From Nymphaea colorata (lineage: Eukaryota > Streptophyta > Magnoliopsida > Nymphaeales > Nymphaeaceae): DNA of 64,000 nt. Every line of letters begins with the position of its first letter. The first letter of the stretch is position 1. Location of the stretch: contig NC_045139.1 in the NCBI RefSeq assembly GCF_008831285.2, forward strand, positions 1,682,704 to 1,746,703, read 5' to 3'. The translations under genes and the position numbers were made by a program. The notes beneath the pieces were generated by a model that had not been told where the DNA came from, did no database searches, and saw only the letters and a list, made by a program, of their open reading frames with translations. Shown here piece by piece: positions 38,099 to 50,217 of the stretch.

Positions 38099-38639
38099 AG
38101 GAGGTTCACGAATGACCCAATTTTTGGGCCGACTTATGTAACACGTACAAAGTGTTTTGTTTACCAAATGACCCGTTATGGGCAGATTCATGGACACATA
38201 ATTTTACCAAAGTGTCATAATCTTTGGGTGTAAATTAATGAAATAATTATAAAGTGTTCCATCTACCAAAGAATCATAGATGCCAAAGATCACTATAACA
38301 ATCATGGATTCCTTTACTATTTCCATCTGAAAATGAGACAAGCATTACTTCCCGTGGATCTTGCATAGGAGCTTTTGAGATTCAAGATAAGCTTTTGAGA
38401 TTTATCCATTATTGTTTCTGAATGTTATTTCTAAGTTGGGGTCATGACCTCTAGCCTCATTTTCAGGAAAAAAAAAAAAAATCTGTGTAACTTCCTAAAA
38501 TGTTTTTGTTTATCCATATAAAAATTTAAAAAATCATATTTCAGCTTCCATTAAAATTTAGAACCATAATTTGGCCAACCCAATAAAAATTTCCTAACTC
38601 CTTAAAGCATTTCCCGTTTTACAATTAATGCCATGCATG

Positions 38640-39015
38640 CATGTGGTAGTTGGAATATCAATGATATGCCATCTCCCTTCCAAGTTCCAAGTTCCAACCA
38701 CCTTTCTACTTAACATATAATATTCCAATGACGCCTTGTTCTTCGTCTCTTCCCAATTATATTTGGCACCCACTTTCCCAAGTTCTGGAGGAAACTGGAG
38801 ATTTTTATTCAGTCTAGCTAATATTCGAGTTATTGGAGGACGCACCCTAAGAAGAGAAGCTAGAAGAATTCCAAGTATTGGGTTTGGTAAGGTTTTGGGG
38901 CTTCAAAATGATTTCAGAATTGCTATTTCAGAAACTGAGCTTATTCTTGAGGTTATTAGATTGCTAAAAATATTTATATTAATGTAAATGACAGTAGAGA
39001 ATGAGATAAAATTCT
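38640..39015 (+). pseudogene. Chimera of TNL leader and block Q peptide
   Basis: TNL upstream sequence ('gatatgccatctcccttcc', 'cacccactttcccaagttctggaggaaactgg') passes at 38798 straight into block Q ('agatttttattcag'). The frame then reads NIRVIGGRTLRREARRIPSIGFGKVLGLQND and FRIAISETELILEVIRLL, the most intact copy of this unknown peptide. The join falls on 'aactgg', which both parents contain. It is open over about 80 codons, but expression is unknown. Confidence 0.5.
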
Positions 39016-39334
39016 TGATATATAGTTTTTTTATGTTAGGTTTCTCATTCTCTGATTTTATTTAAACTAAGCTCGTACTTTTACTTTTGATCTGCCCACC
39101 TTCCATTAGAAGCAGGGGAAGAGTCAGGGGGCGGCAGGGTCATTGGCCCCCAGCCTCTGCAGATTCTCATAAAAAAATTGTACTTGTAACTTTCAAAAAT
39201 TCTAACTTTTTTATATAAAAATTTTGAAAAATTAGACTTTAGCTTCTATTAAAATTTTAAAACTATATAATTTAGTCTACTGATCAACATTGCCTAACTC
39301 GGCCTGTGATTAGAAGCATTTTCCGTTTTACGAT

Positions 39335-39633
39335 TAGTGCTCTATATGGGGTGGTTGGAACATCCTCTCTGTAATAATATAATTTCAATGACACGCCATC
39401 GTCCCTTCCGCCATCTTTCTACGCTATATATAATCCCATTGGTATCTTCTTCTGCATCCCTGGCCAATTATGTTTCACACACATTATCGCAAGATCTAGA
39501 GGAAACTGGTAAAGCTTCTCCTCGAGCGGAAGAAAGGGATAAAGATACTAATGTCATGCCCGGTCGTTCCGAAAGAAGGTAACAAATAGGCAAGCAAACT
39601 GTTGGAGGAATCGACACTTGTCTTGAAGGTGAA
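39335..39633 (+). promoter_or_regulatory. Unit D promoter and leader
   Basis: A CTATATATAATCCCATTGGT box near 39423 and the full set of family leader blocks, ending 'gaaggtgaa' before the ATG at 39634. The promoter looks intact although the gene is broken. Confidence 0.5.
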
Positions 39634-40152
39634 ATGGAAGCATCGTCATCGTCAACAAAATTTGAGTTCGATATATTTTTGAGCTTCAGAGGGACGGACA
39701 ATCGAAAGGGGTTTACTGGCCATCTATATGATCGCCTGAAGCTTCACGGCATATCGGCCTTCAAGGACAGTGATGACCTTGAAAAAGGCCAAGAGATCAA
39801 TAAATTGTTGAACTTCCATGATCTTTCTACCCATCTTTTCAAAGAGGTATGCGGAGTCGAGATGGTGTTTGAAGGAGATCAGCATGATGGTGCCATGCGG
39901 GAGACTCATCATTCCCGTGTTCTTCGATGTAGAACCTGCGGAGGTTTGTGATCAAATTGAACATTTTGCTCCTGCTTTTGAACTATACAAAAGGGATGCC
40001 AACATGGACCAGTAGGAGGTGAGCAATTGGAGACGCACCTTAAAGACAGTGAGCAAGTTAAGTGGTTTCCATCTCAAGAATGACACAGACGGTATGGAAT
40101 CTCTCTCTTTCTCTTCTCTTTGATATATATATATGTATATATATATAGAGGA

Positions 40153-40324
40153 AGTGAACCGTGCTTTTATTTGTCAAATTGGAGACGTGCCGGTGCCTAC
40201 CTCCCTTTTTTTCCCCAACTTCCTATAATATATATATAAGTGAACCATGCTTTTGTTTGTCAAATTGGAGACGTGCCGGCGCCTACCTCCCTTTTTTTCC
40301 CCAGTTTCCTATATATATATATAT
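40153..40324. repeat. About 86-bp tandem duplication in unit D intron 1
   Basis: Two copies of the stretch starting 'agtgaacc' (40153 and 40239), each containing 'ttggagacgtgccgg' and ending in a TA tract. The second ends where intron 2-like sequence begins, at the edge of the NB-ARC exon loss. Confidence 0.75.
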
Positions 40325-42051
40325 AATATAGTGAAATATAAATTCCCAAGCGTTTTGGTCTACTTGTCTAATTATACATAGCAATCAAATTTTAGTCAAG
40401 AGCAATACACATAATACAAGTCAAAGAAGCCTACATAATGCTACCTCACTCACAATAGTGAGTTCTACACTCTTATTCTCTTAGCTTCACACGCAGATGT
40501 GAAGCTTATTAATTGAACCTACTTATAGGTGATCAGGGATGAAGTGATGGAACGTCCGACCACCTTCTGCAATATTTGTTGTATTTTACGGGAGGAGAAT
40601 GGGAAAACGAGCTGCATTTTTCTTGAAGCTTATTGTGACTAGCAAACTTCAGAGTCGCCAATGATGCTGGATTCTTGCTCCAGTTGAAACTTGAAAGGCT
40701 GCTATAACTGAATGTCTGAGCTAAACTTGCGTCTTTTTATCCAGGTGGCGAACGAACATGTCAAAGGCATCATGCTTCCTAAATGCATAAATGATTTTGA
40801 TGATACTGACAGAAGCAGCCTCCAAAACAAAGCAACAGGTCAAAGATCAAATCTAGAGAAATGCTTCTGTGCCCAGTGTTTTGAACTAATGCAAAGTCTG
40901 AGGATTCTTCATCTTGAGGGCATAAGCTTTGAAGGCAATTTCCAGCATTTTCTTAAAGGTTTGAGATGGTTGGCGTTGGAAAACTGTGGTTTCACTTCCC
41001 CGCCTCCTGATTTTGTCCTTGAGAAAGTTACAGTGCTTGATATGTCCGGCTGCAGTCTCTTGGCTGAATGTTTTACTAATAATTCCTTAAAGGGAAAGCT
41101 GGTAATACATAGAGGGAGTTCCTTGTGCTTTTCTTTTTTATATCATGTACCTGCTTTCGCAAAACCTGAAGGTTTAATGCTTAAAAATTTTGCAGGTCCT
41201 CCGTAATTTGAAATTTCTGAGTCTTGCTCGGACTGCGATATCCATCACTCCTGATTTCACCAATGTCCATTGCCTCGAGCAACTGATACTTAGTGACTGC
41301 ACAAAGTTAACTAAGGTTGACGATCTTGAAGCTTCTGACTGCACTCAACTGAGAGAAATAAACATTTCCGACCTCCAATCGTTGATGAAGCTGGATCTTC
41401 GAGGTTCTGATTTGTTAGAAGACATCCACGGTCTGGAAAATATTTCGAATAATTTGGAAAGTCTTGTTTTGCCCAATCCAGCATGTGCCCTTAGCGACAA
41501 CTTCAATGAAAGTTTTTTCAAGGTACAATATCTTTTCTCTTTAGTATCGTATTGACCACCATGGACGTTATCATATGCATTATTTTCTTGCTTAGAAATA
41601 ATATTCATCTCAAGATTATGCAGCTTGGAGCATTGTCACTGATGGTCCTCAGTTCTGTAGCTCTAGATCTGATAGAGCATGTGGAGGATAGTGTGTCTGA
41701 CATACATGGGGAGGACTGTCCCAGAGGCAATAAAGCTAGTTATATCTGGGCATTAGAGTGTCAAATAACCATAATAAAGTTGTCATATCTGGGCGATACC
41801 GTCGCGCCTTTACGGCAAGGGTCGGCCTGACACAGGAAGACGCCGATAACATCAGCTAAAGATTTGGTACTAATCAAACAAATGCATCATGAATAGGTGA
41901 CTTTACCTTTTTGTTTTAGGCCAATCCTTGGACAGGCGAAGGATAAGTTTATCACATTTGGCAGTTTGTCCTTCTTGGTAGTTTACTTTCTTTAGAAGCA
42001 AGTTTTCTCTATCTATTAGTGCTAGAACCGCAGCTTCTCCAAGAAACGAGC

Positions 42052-42055
<4 letters not shown>

Positions 42056-42094
<39 letters not shown>
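42056..42094. repeat. (AT)n microsatellite, unit D last intron
   Basis: TA tract inside the intron before the C-terminal exon. A similar but interrupted tract occupies the same place in unit E at 45085-45120. Confidence 0.85.
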
Positions 42095-42097
<3 letters not shown>

Positions 42098-42659
42098 CCT
42101 TATTGACAATTCTAAAGCTAATTGTTGTTTTCAGATTCGTTTTAATGTATTGCTAACCATTCCCTGCAACAGAAAGCAGCATTTCCATGCTTGAGTACGT
42201 TTGCCGTCGAAAGCACAAGGAACATCAGAATTGAACCGTTTTTGCAAGGAACTACCGTCCCTGCGTTAACGGAGGTGCCAGGAAAGTTCACTCCTCCTTC
42301 TGGTGTCAAGGATATTCTACATGAAAGCGAATCGTCTACACCAGCAATATCATGGGTTAAACGTGGGCATCTGCCTTTCTTGCTCCCAATGTTCCCTACT
42401 CCAACCTGAGCAGAGCCCAGTTCACCTTCAATAGACTGCCCGCGTTCGAGACCACAAGACATCTGGGAGGCACTCGCCTGAACTTACGGGAGGACGATGA
42501 GATCATCTTGCAATTAAGAGGTATGGCTTCTGCAACAATCGAAGTGAAAGCAGATATGTCAAGGCTTTCTCGATTTTCTGCTTCTTTTGAATGGATGGTC
42601 GATCCGTCGGCGGTCGCTAGGAGCCCAGGAGGATTTTGGAGAGGGAGGTCATTGTGAAG

Positions 42660-42965
42660 CGCACGCTTCGGAATTTCTAGATTCTTGAATCACGGTGTTT
42701 TGAGAGAGATAGGGTTGAAGTTGCTGACAATGGGTTGCTGATAATGGATCTTTTCTTAAATTTTCTTGCCCATTTTACATGTAACGGTTATTCACTCGCC
42801 ATATAAGGTGAATGATGATTGTAGAGTGAAACAACACACAAATCATAATTACAACGAGTTTCCTCCTCCTTTTTGAATGGGTTTAATTACTTTACCTGGG
42901 CGAAATCTGATAAACTTTTCTTGAATGGAAAGTCTAGGTTCGGTCATGTTACCGGCAGCAAACAA
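42660..42965. other. Unassigned DNA between unit D and gag fragment
   Basis: It begins where the C-terminal exon of unit D loses homology. It may be the flanking part of the copia element whose gag fragment follows, but no LTR end was recognised. Confidence 0.4.
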
Positions 42966-43295
42966 AATCTGTTGATGGTGATTTGAAGCTTGATGAATGG
43001 AGTCAAATGACCATACTATTATGTCATGGCTCTTGAATTCAATGAAGAAAAAAATTGCTAGTGAATTTTATTTCCTTGAAACTGCCAAAGACATGTGGGA
43101 GGCAGCTCTAGATCTCTATAGCCAGCAATATAATGTCGCTAGAAGATTTCAAATAGCTAAGGAAATTAGTAAGCTTAAACGAGGAAATATGACCTTCACA
43201 TAATATCTTGGACAACTTCATGCTTTATGGGATAAGTGGGAATCTTACACCCTTGTTGCGACTGATGTTGTGACTCTAGAAAATATCATACTCGG
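42966..43295 (+). mobile_element. Copia gag fragment
   Basis: Reads NDHTIMSWLLNSMKKKIASEF, then TAKDMWEAALDLYSQQYNVA, then QIAKEISKLKRGNMTFT, a stop at 43201, and YLGQLHALWDKWESYTL in the same frame. The order WLLNSM, A..MW..L...YS, I..L.QG, Y...L..LW matches the copia gag (UBN2) domain. No LTR, protease or polymerase is attached. It lies between the broken end of unit D and the LRR exon of unit E. Confidence 0.75.
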
Positions 43296-43393
43296 GTAAA
43301 ATTTGCTTAATTAAACATCTCAATCAATTGTTTGATTATTGGCTGCTTTCGCAAACGAGATTACCTGAAGGTTAATGCTTAAAAATTTTGCTG

Positions 43394-45083
43394 GACCTCA
43401 GTTATTTGAAATTTCTCAATCTTGCTGGAACGGAGATATCTGGCACTCCTGATTTTACCAATGTCCGTTGCCTCGAGCAACTGATACTTATTGACTGCAC
43501 AAAGTTAACTAAGATTCACGAATCTATTGGGGTACTGAAGAGCTTGTTGAGCTTGGACCTAGGAAGATGTAAGATTCTGGCAAAATACCAGACTCTGTTT
43601 GCAAATTAAGTTCTTTCAAGTCTCTTGATCTACGTAAGTGTGCCCAAGTTCCGTGTTTGCCTGAAAGCCTGGAGAATATGAAAGCACTGCAGAAGCTTTA
43701 TCTTGAGAGAAGCATTAAAACCTTACCTGATTCAATAGGAAGTCTTAGAAGACTTGGAGTTCTCTGTCTTTGAAAGGTTGCAAGGACCTGGAAACATTGC
43801 CACGTTCCATCAGAAATTTACGTTTACCACTGCTGATAGTCCAGACTTTCTTTGACTGATGATACAACCGAATAGATGCCTGATTCTGTGGAACATATGA
43901 CAAATCTTAGCTCATTGTTTTTGGATGCATGATGCTCAAAGCATTACCTGCCTACATTGGTTCACTGAGAAGAATTAAGGAACTCACGTTGGACTGTATG
44001 CGGATTACAAGTTTACCTAACTCTGTTGGTGGACTCAAGGAACTTGTCACCTTCAAAATCATCTGTGCGAGTTTGGAAGCTCAGGATTCACTCGGAGGAT
44101 TAGAAAAACTTGAAGACTTGCATATCGATTGCAGCAGATTAACATCTCTACCTCACAGTATTGGACATCTGAAAAATCTTCGAACGCTTCTGTTGCGTTG
44201 CAGCAACCTGGAAGACTTGCCTGCTTCAATCAATTATTTGGGAAGACTTCAAAGGTTATGGTTAAGAGATTGCCATAATCTGAAAAAGCTAACGCTTGCT
44301 CCCATACCGCAGCAGGACAGTCCACAGCATTCTGCATTATCTCAGCCGTTCTCGTCAAAGAGACCAGAAGAGGGTGGGCATGGTTCTCTTCTACAACTTT
44401 GTTCTTCCTTGCACGATCTTGAAGCTTCTGACTGCACTCAACTGAGAGAAATAAACATTTCCGACCTCCAATCGTTGATGAAGCTGGATCTTCGAGGTTC
44501 TGATTTGTTAGAAGACATCCACGGTCTGGAAAATATTTCGAATAATTTGGAAAGTCTTGTTTTGCCCAATCCAGCATGTGCCCTTAGCGACAACTTCAAT
44601 GAAAGTTCTTTCAAGGTACAATATCTTTTCTCTTTAGTATCGTATTGACCACTATGGAGGTTATCAGATGCATTATTTTCTTGGTTAGAAATAATATTCA
44701 TGTCAAGATTAAGCAGCTTGGAGCATTGCCACTGATGGTCCTCGCCTCTGTAGCTCTAGATCTGATAGAGCATGAGGATACTGTGTGTGCCATACATGTG
44801 GAGGACAGTCTCAGAGGCAATAAATCTAGTTATATTTGGGCATTAGAGTGTCAAATAACCATAAGAAAGTTGGTCATATCTGGACGATACCGTCGCGCCT
44901 CTACGGCAAGGGTCGGCCGGACAAGCAAAACGGCGATAACATCAGTTACAAATTTGATACTAATCAAACAAATGCATCACGAATAGGACTTTACCTTTTT
45001 ATTTTAGGCCAATCCTTGGACAGGCAAAGGATAAATTTATCACATTTGACAGTTTGTCCATCTTAGCAGTATAAATAAATAAA

Positions 45084-45119
<36 letters not shown>

Positions 45120-45751
45120 CCTTTGTCCATTATTGACAATTCTAAACCTAATTGTTATTTTCAGATCCATTTTAAAGTGTTCCTAACCTTTGCCTGCAAC
45201 AGAAAGCAGCATTTCCACGCTTGAGTACGTTTGCCGTCGAAAGCACAAGGAACACCAGAATTGATCCGTTTTTGCGAGGAACTACCCTCCCTGCGTTAAC
45301 GGAGGTGCCAAGAGAGTTCACTGGTCCTTCTGGTGTCAAGGATATTCTACATGAGAGCGAATCGTCTACACCAGCAATATCATGGGTTCAACGTGGGCAT
45401 CTGCCTTTCTTGCCTCCAAATGTTCCCCACTTCATGCCTTTCTTGCTTCCAAATGTTCCCCACTTCAACCGCTGCTTGAACGGAGCGCAGTTCACCTTCG
45501 ATAGACTGACCTCTCCCATCCTGGTATCAGTCGTCGTAGACAACGGCCATCTCGCGTTCGAGACCACAAAGCATCTGGAAGGCACTTGCCTGACCTTATG
45601 CAATGACGATGAGATCATGTTGCGATTAAGAGATATGGCTTCTGCCACAATCGAAGTGACGGCAGACATGTCGAGGCTTTCGCAACTTTCTGCTTCTTTT
45701 GAATGGGAGATGAAAAGGCACGATGATGTAGAGAGGCCAGTGGCTGGCTAG
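43394..45751 (+). pseudogene. Unit E: TNL pseudogene, LRR and C-JID exons only
   Basis: No TIR, NB-ARC or linker exon lies upstream. The LRR exon (43394-44615) begins DLSYLKFLNLAGTEISGTPDF, but its splice acceptor is changed from CAG or TAG to CTG. Several shifts occur between 43580 and 43930. From 43929 an open frame covers the later repeats to FNESSFK with a normal AAG/GTACAA donor. The last exon (45203-45751) is fully open (KAAFPRLSTFAVES to the stop) and has a 33-base in-frame tandem duplication repeating PFL.PNVPHF. Its 3' half LRR segment is almost identical to unit D. It is a decayed gene whose final exon is still clean. Confidence 0.8.
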
Positions 45752-47430
45752 CCACACCAAACGCCTCAATGTCTTGTGGAAGAAGCCACTCACTGTTCAT
45801 CTGCTGGAACCCTTGCCGATCAAACGCCTCAATGTATAAGCAACGAAAAAGAAAAGAAATTAAGTTCTTAAGTTGGAATTCGTCGGTACTCTACGTGCAA
45901 TATATAAGTCGTTGATCCTTTGTAACGCACAAAACATGTATAAGCTTCAAGCTAGTCTCTAGCGTGTGCCATCTCTTTTTATCCGTAGAAGCAAATTAAT
46001 GGTAGATATTAAACTCAAAATATCTTTTTTGTTGTGAAAAGCAGTTGCTGGATCATCATATGTTATTCCTTTCCTCATATTCAAATATGAGTTAAATGAA
46101 AAGAAGCCTGATCTACTCAGTTTTCAAATCTAATAGGCCTTGTTAATTTTCAAGGATACAAAACTTTTGAAGAGAACCATAAAGCATGAATGACTGCACG
46201 AGAGATGCAATGGAACCGGAAAAATGGAACCCGGGGCTCGGCCGGCTACTGCCGGCAGGACAGCTAGACCAAGCAAACCTATACCGTAGATTGTTTAGCT
46301 TCCTAAAGCCTTTGCATGGAATGGGTCAGTAGAACAGTACGCATATTCGAGAATTGAACTAAGGGGAGCATCAGAATTATTTGAAGATCGCTGAGCCCTG
46401 CAAGCGTTGTTGCTGGTTGCCTTCTGTAAGCCCCCCATCCTTGCGCCCCTGTAACACCTTCCATAGTTATTCTTACCCTGATTTTGTTCGATTTTATTTG
46501 TTTCTTTCTGTATTAACAAATTCATTCTGGATACTTGTTCTGTATTCTGAACCGAGATATGCATAACGAAATCTCACAGACCTAATGGAATTCAAAAACT
46601 TTTTCTTTCTCTATCAGTCGTACTCTTGTTCTTCCCCTGTTTCGATTCCTCCCCTTTACTGCTCTACCGCTCTCTGTTTTCTACAGTATCGTTTCTGCAC
46701 AAGAACTACATATTACGCAAATATGTATGTGTATGCGCATTGAAAGTTCTTTTTCTCTCTTTTGGGAGAGAGACTGAGGGGCGTGAAATCCATTGACAAA
46801 CAAAGTCTGGTGACAAGACATCAACAATCAGCAAAAAAGCAATAGAAGAAAAGAAAAGAGAACCAGAAGAAGTACAAAAGCAAGAGGGACTTGTAATATA
46901 TAGAGAATGTTTCATCGTCAAGCTTATCTTTTATTTATGTATGACTTCAAACATGAACCACATTTTGTGAATATTTTTCCAATAAGATCTGATTTTCATT
47001 AAAATTACCTTATAAAAACTGAAAGTAATTTCTGTTAACCTCCGAAAGTTAATTGAAAATGTTTCTTAAATCACGTTGACAGTTTTATCTCAAGTTAGCA
47101 ATACTTACTTCACACCCATATTCCATAGTTAATTTTTATAAAAAGATCAACCATATTAAAATATGGCTCAAAGATTGCTGATACTTTTTTCTACATTATT
47201 AACATAAAAAGCAACCCCAAGAGAAAGTTCTCTATTAATTTGATAACACACAGTACTGCCGTGTGGATTGGGGAAATTAAGTTTAAAAGTCCTTGCTTTC
47301 ACAACATCGAGCATTCATAAGGAAGGTTTCCAATAGTTACTCTTGATAATGATATATTTTCTTAGTCATTATGCTCACAACCGTTTCGATCTTATATTTC
47401 GTAAGGATAACATTTAAACGTGAGATCACG
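45752..47430. other. Unit E 3' flank and intergenic DNA
   Basis: 45860-46260 matches other TNL 3' flanks. 46320-46700 matches 24420-24740 downstream of gene B ('gaattgaactaaggggagca', 'agtcgtactctgttc'-like), so the duplication reaches more than 1 kb past the gene. No gene recognised. Confidence 0.5.
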
Positions 47431-47439
47431 ACATGAACA

Positions 47440-48240
47440 TTGGCAAGTTCTTTCTCCGGATGGAAAATAGAGAAACCATGTGACCCGCTTAGATTGTGAT
47501 CTTTGACTCCAATCACATGGAGAGATGTATCCATTGTTCTTTGAAGACTGAGAAATAATCCTTGTCGATGTAATAATCCTTTGACTGCTTCTATTGACCA
47601 ATATCGATACTTATCCATCTTCACGATAGGAACTTTCCTGGAAATTTTTCTTGGCAGCCATTTCTTCATAAATATCTTATCTCCCGGTCGCTGTTTACTA
47701 TATGACTGTGATCTGTAAAGCCGATATTGCCTTCATCTCTAAATAGAAAACCTGTCCTTATGGCTTTTGCTACTGATGCTGGGTGAGATATTAATGCTCT
47801 GAAATCCTGTTTTGTACCTTTTGGGATCTTAGAGGAAGATTGTATTGAAATCTCAAACCAATTACGCTGGAGAAAGGCCGATCTCTCTGTCTCTTATTTG
47901 GGTTTCCCTCTCTTCACAAGAAGAATGAAAGTAGAGCATTGTAAGATGGTCATGAAGAAGGTTTTTATAAATGCCCCCAGGATGGAAAAGTCGGCTTCTA
48001 CTATACTCGGTAGGAATTTTGCTTAATTAAACATCTTCTCAATCAATTGTTTGATTATTGGCTGATGTGTTCCTAAGCAAAATCTATTGCTCATTGAGAG
48101 GGAACGTTGCAATTTGCTTTGGGAGAAAGTGACTCTCAAAGGAAGTTCCACCTTGTTAGTTGGAAATGTCTTTGTGGTGTGATGGTGGAATGTGGAGTTG
48201 GCTTGAAAAGTCTTTGAACCACTGACAGTCTGTAGCTCTC
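47440..48240. mobile_element. LINE remnant, second copy, with linked repeat
   Basis: Parallel to 24740-25480. Reads NQLRWRKADLSVSYLGFPLF near 47860-47910 and RKFHLVSWKCLCGVMVECGVGLKSL near 48140-48220, both L1 reverse transcriptase signatures. Frames are broken. The left part repeats the 24760-24970 sequence, and a third relative lies at 48950-49130. Confidence 0.6.
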
Positions 48241-50217
48241 AAAGTATACATAACTGATTTGAATTGGTCCAAGTGTATAATATTAATTCTGTTCCGTTTC
48301 GGTTGTGTAATAATTAAAAGTTTGATTTAAATTCAGTTGTGAATTTAAAGTCGGATTTGAATTTCAAAATAAAAATTTAGATTCAGATATAGTGTGCACT
48401 CCGTGTCCTAAGCCCAAGCACACATGCAAATGTTCGGTTCTCCCAGGATTGTGTGAAGTGTATTTTGGTCATTTACAAAAATACATAGATATTACAGGTA
48501 TCTAAAGCTATTTTTGGATTTTCCTGTTTACCCTTATAGGAGAGTTTTTCTTTTTACATATGAAGGACTTTCTGGACATTGCGTGGCTCTAACATGCACC
48601 ACTGGGGCCACAAGTGGGCCGAACATAGAACCTGCTTCGCCTTCGATACCCTAATGTACTGCATGTTTTTTAAGGGATGATAAAGCAAATATATGCAAGT
48701 TTTAATCTAGCTCTTTGATGATCTACAAGGGCCATGGGCCCATCTAAAAAAAAAAAAAATTAAATTTACATGTTAATTTTAAAAAAAATCATTTGTCTAA
48801 TATAAAAATGTTGAAAAATGATATTTCGGTCTAGTTAAAATTTAGAAAATTTAATTTGAGCCTCTCATAGAAAAATTTATGGCTCGGTCCTTGGATGGCA
48901 AGCCATGACTTTTGAGCATCACGAAGTACTTCTTTCCCCACAAGGACAAACAGGGAAACCGTGTTCCCCCTGGATATATCAATACCAGCTTTGACTCCAA
49001 GTACCACACATCTTCCCTAGAGAGACTGAGACCTAATCCTCTTCATTGTAATTAATCCTCTGGTTGTTTCCCTTGTATAGATCCGTCTTCATGATTGGAG
49101 CTTTTGAGGAAACTTTTCGAGTTTCAATGTGTTTCTACTTTCTAGTGTAGTCATCAAAAAATCAAAATGTCTCTTACAATAACATAATTTTGTAGTAGAA
49201 ATATCAATATTTAATTTTCATAAAAGCAATCTTTTGAATTAAAGCATGCTTTTAGACTATCATAAACACTCTGTAAGAAAATAAGTTCGTCTTTTTTTTT
49301 TAAAGGAAAAATTAAGTGGTGTTGCTTGGTCCTTGACCTAAGCGTTCTAAATATGAAGTGTGAATTCGTGGCTCATAAAGAAGGCTGATCCAGATAGAAA
49401 ATTGACAATGACATGCTGCCCTAAGCGACAGTTAAGAACTACTTTATTACTTGTTTGGGCCCATGAAAATTCTAACGTGTTATCTGCAACGAAGATAAGA
49501 GAGGAAATTATTGAAGTTTTCCTATCCTCGTGCTAAAATAAACACAAACCTTCAAATATCATTTTCAAGACCAATTAATTCTTTAGTGCAAGTCAAAAAC
49601 CGCACTGTGTACATTTTGGATCTTATCAGAAGTGATGCAATATCATGTCCGGAAGGAAAGTATGCATATCAAATTATAACCCTTTCTGAATCATTTTGAA
49701 CTATAGTATGCATGGAAGCATCCGCACCACAAAAATAAAGGCATTAGAGAGATAGTTCAAATTAAAACCACTTTAATTCATGCCAGTCAGTGGATTAATT
49801 CACTTTGAATTATTCAAACCCGATTTAAGCATGATTTCTACTTATTCTATTGGTGTCATTTCTGCAAAAGTCGTGTAACCACATGACACCAATTTTTTTT
49901 TTATTAAAATTTTAAAATACATTTATTCTTAAAATTAATCATCTCTATAATGTGCATGCCATGTATTTGAATAGTTTTCGCATTTCATATGTCGTTTATA
50001 TTGTGACACTGTCGGTTTCAATGTTCCAACCGATGTCTCTGACATGCATCTGCAACCAGGGAAATGGAGAGAGAAACAAACACACACAATTGTACACCTC
50101 AAGAAGTTTGATAATGAAGATGTGGCTGCTTGGAGCTGCTTGGAGAGATAAGGTGATCAATAATACAATACATGTCTTATTATACTACTGATATGAAGGT
50201 GATCCAGCTAGCCGAGA
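48241..50217. other. Intergenic DNA, no gene recognised
   Basis: Contains the AT-rich dispersed repeat near 48740-48890 and the third copy of the 24760-type fragment at 48950-49130. Frames are short and not protein-like. Confidence 0.5.

Larger units (their letters stand above)
39634..42660 (+). pseudogene. Unit D: TNL pseudogene lacking NB-ARC, with shrunken LRR
   Basis: The TIR exon (39634-40091) starts well (FDIFLSFRGTDNRKG), then has a deletion of about 11 bases near 39811 and a nonsense TAG at 40013-40015 replacing a Gln codon. The intron 1 sequence runs into intron 2 sequence near 40330, so the NB-ARC exon is absent. The linker exon 40745-41101 is intact. The LRR exon (41196-41522) keeps only 109 codons: the first repeats join in frame to the last (KLTKV then DDLEASDC). 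The C-terminal exon (from 42173) loses one base near 42390, has a deletion of about 60 bases near 42440, and loses its normal end after FSASFEW near 42594. It cannot encode a working receptor. Confidence 0.85.

Noticed and set aside
39634-45751. Units D and E as one long spliced TNL
   Set aside because: Unit D lacks NB-ARC and has a stop in its TIR exon. A copia gag fragment lies between the units, and the unit E acceptor is lost, so no intact combined frame exists.
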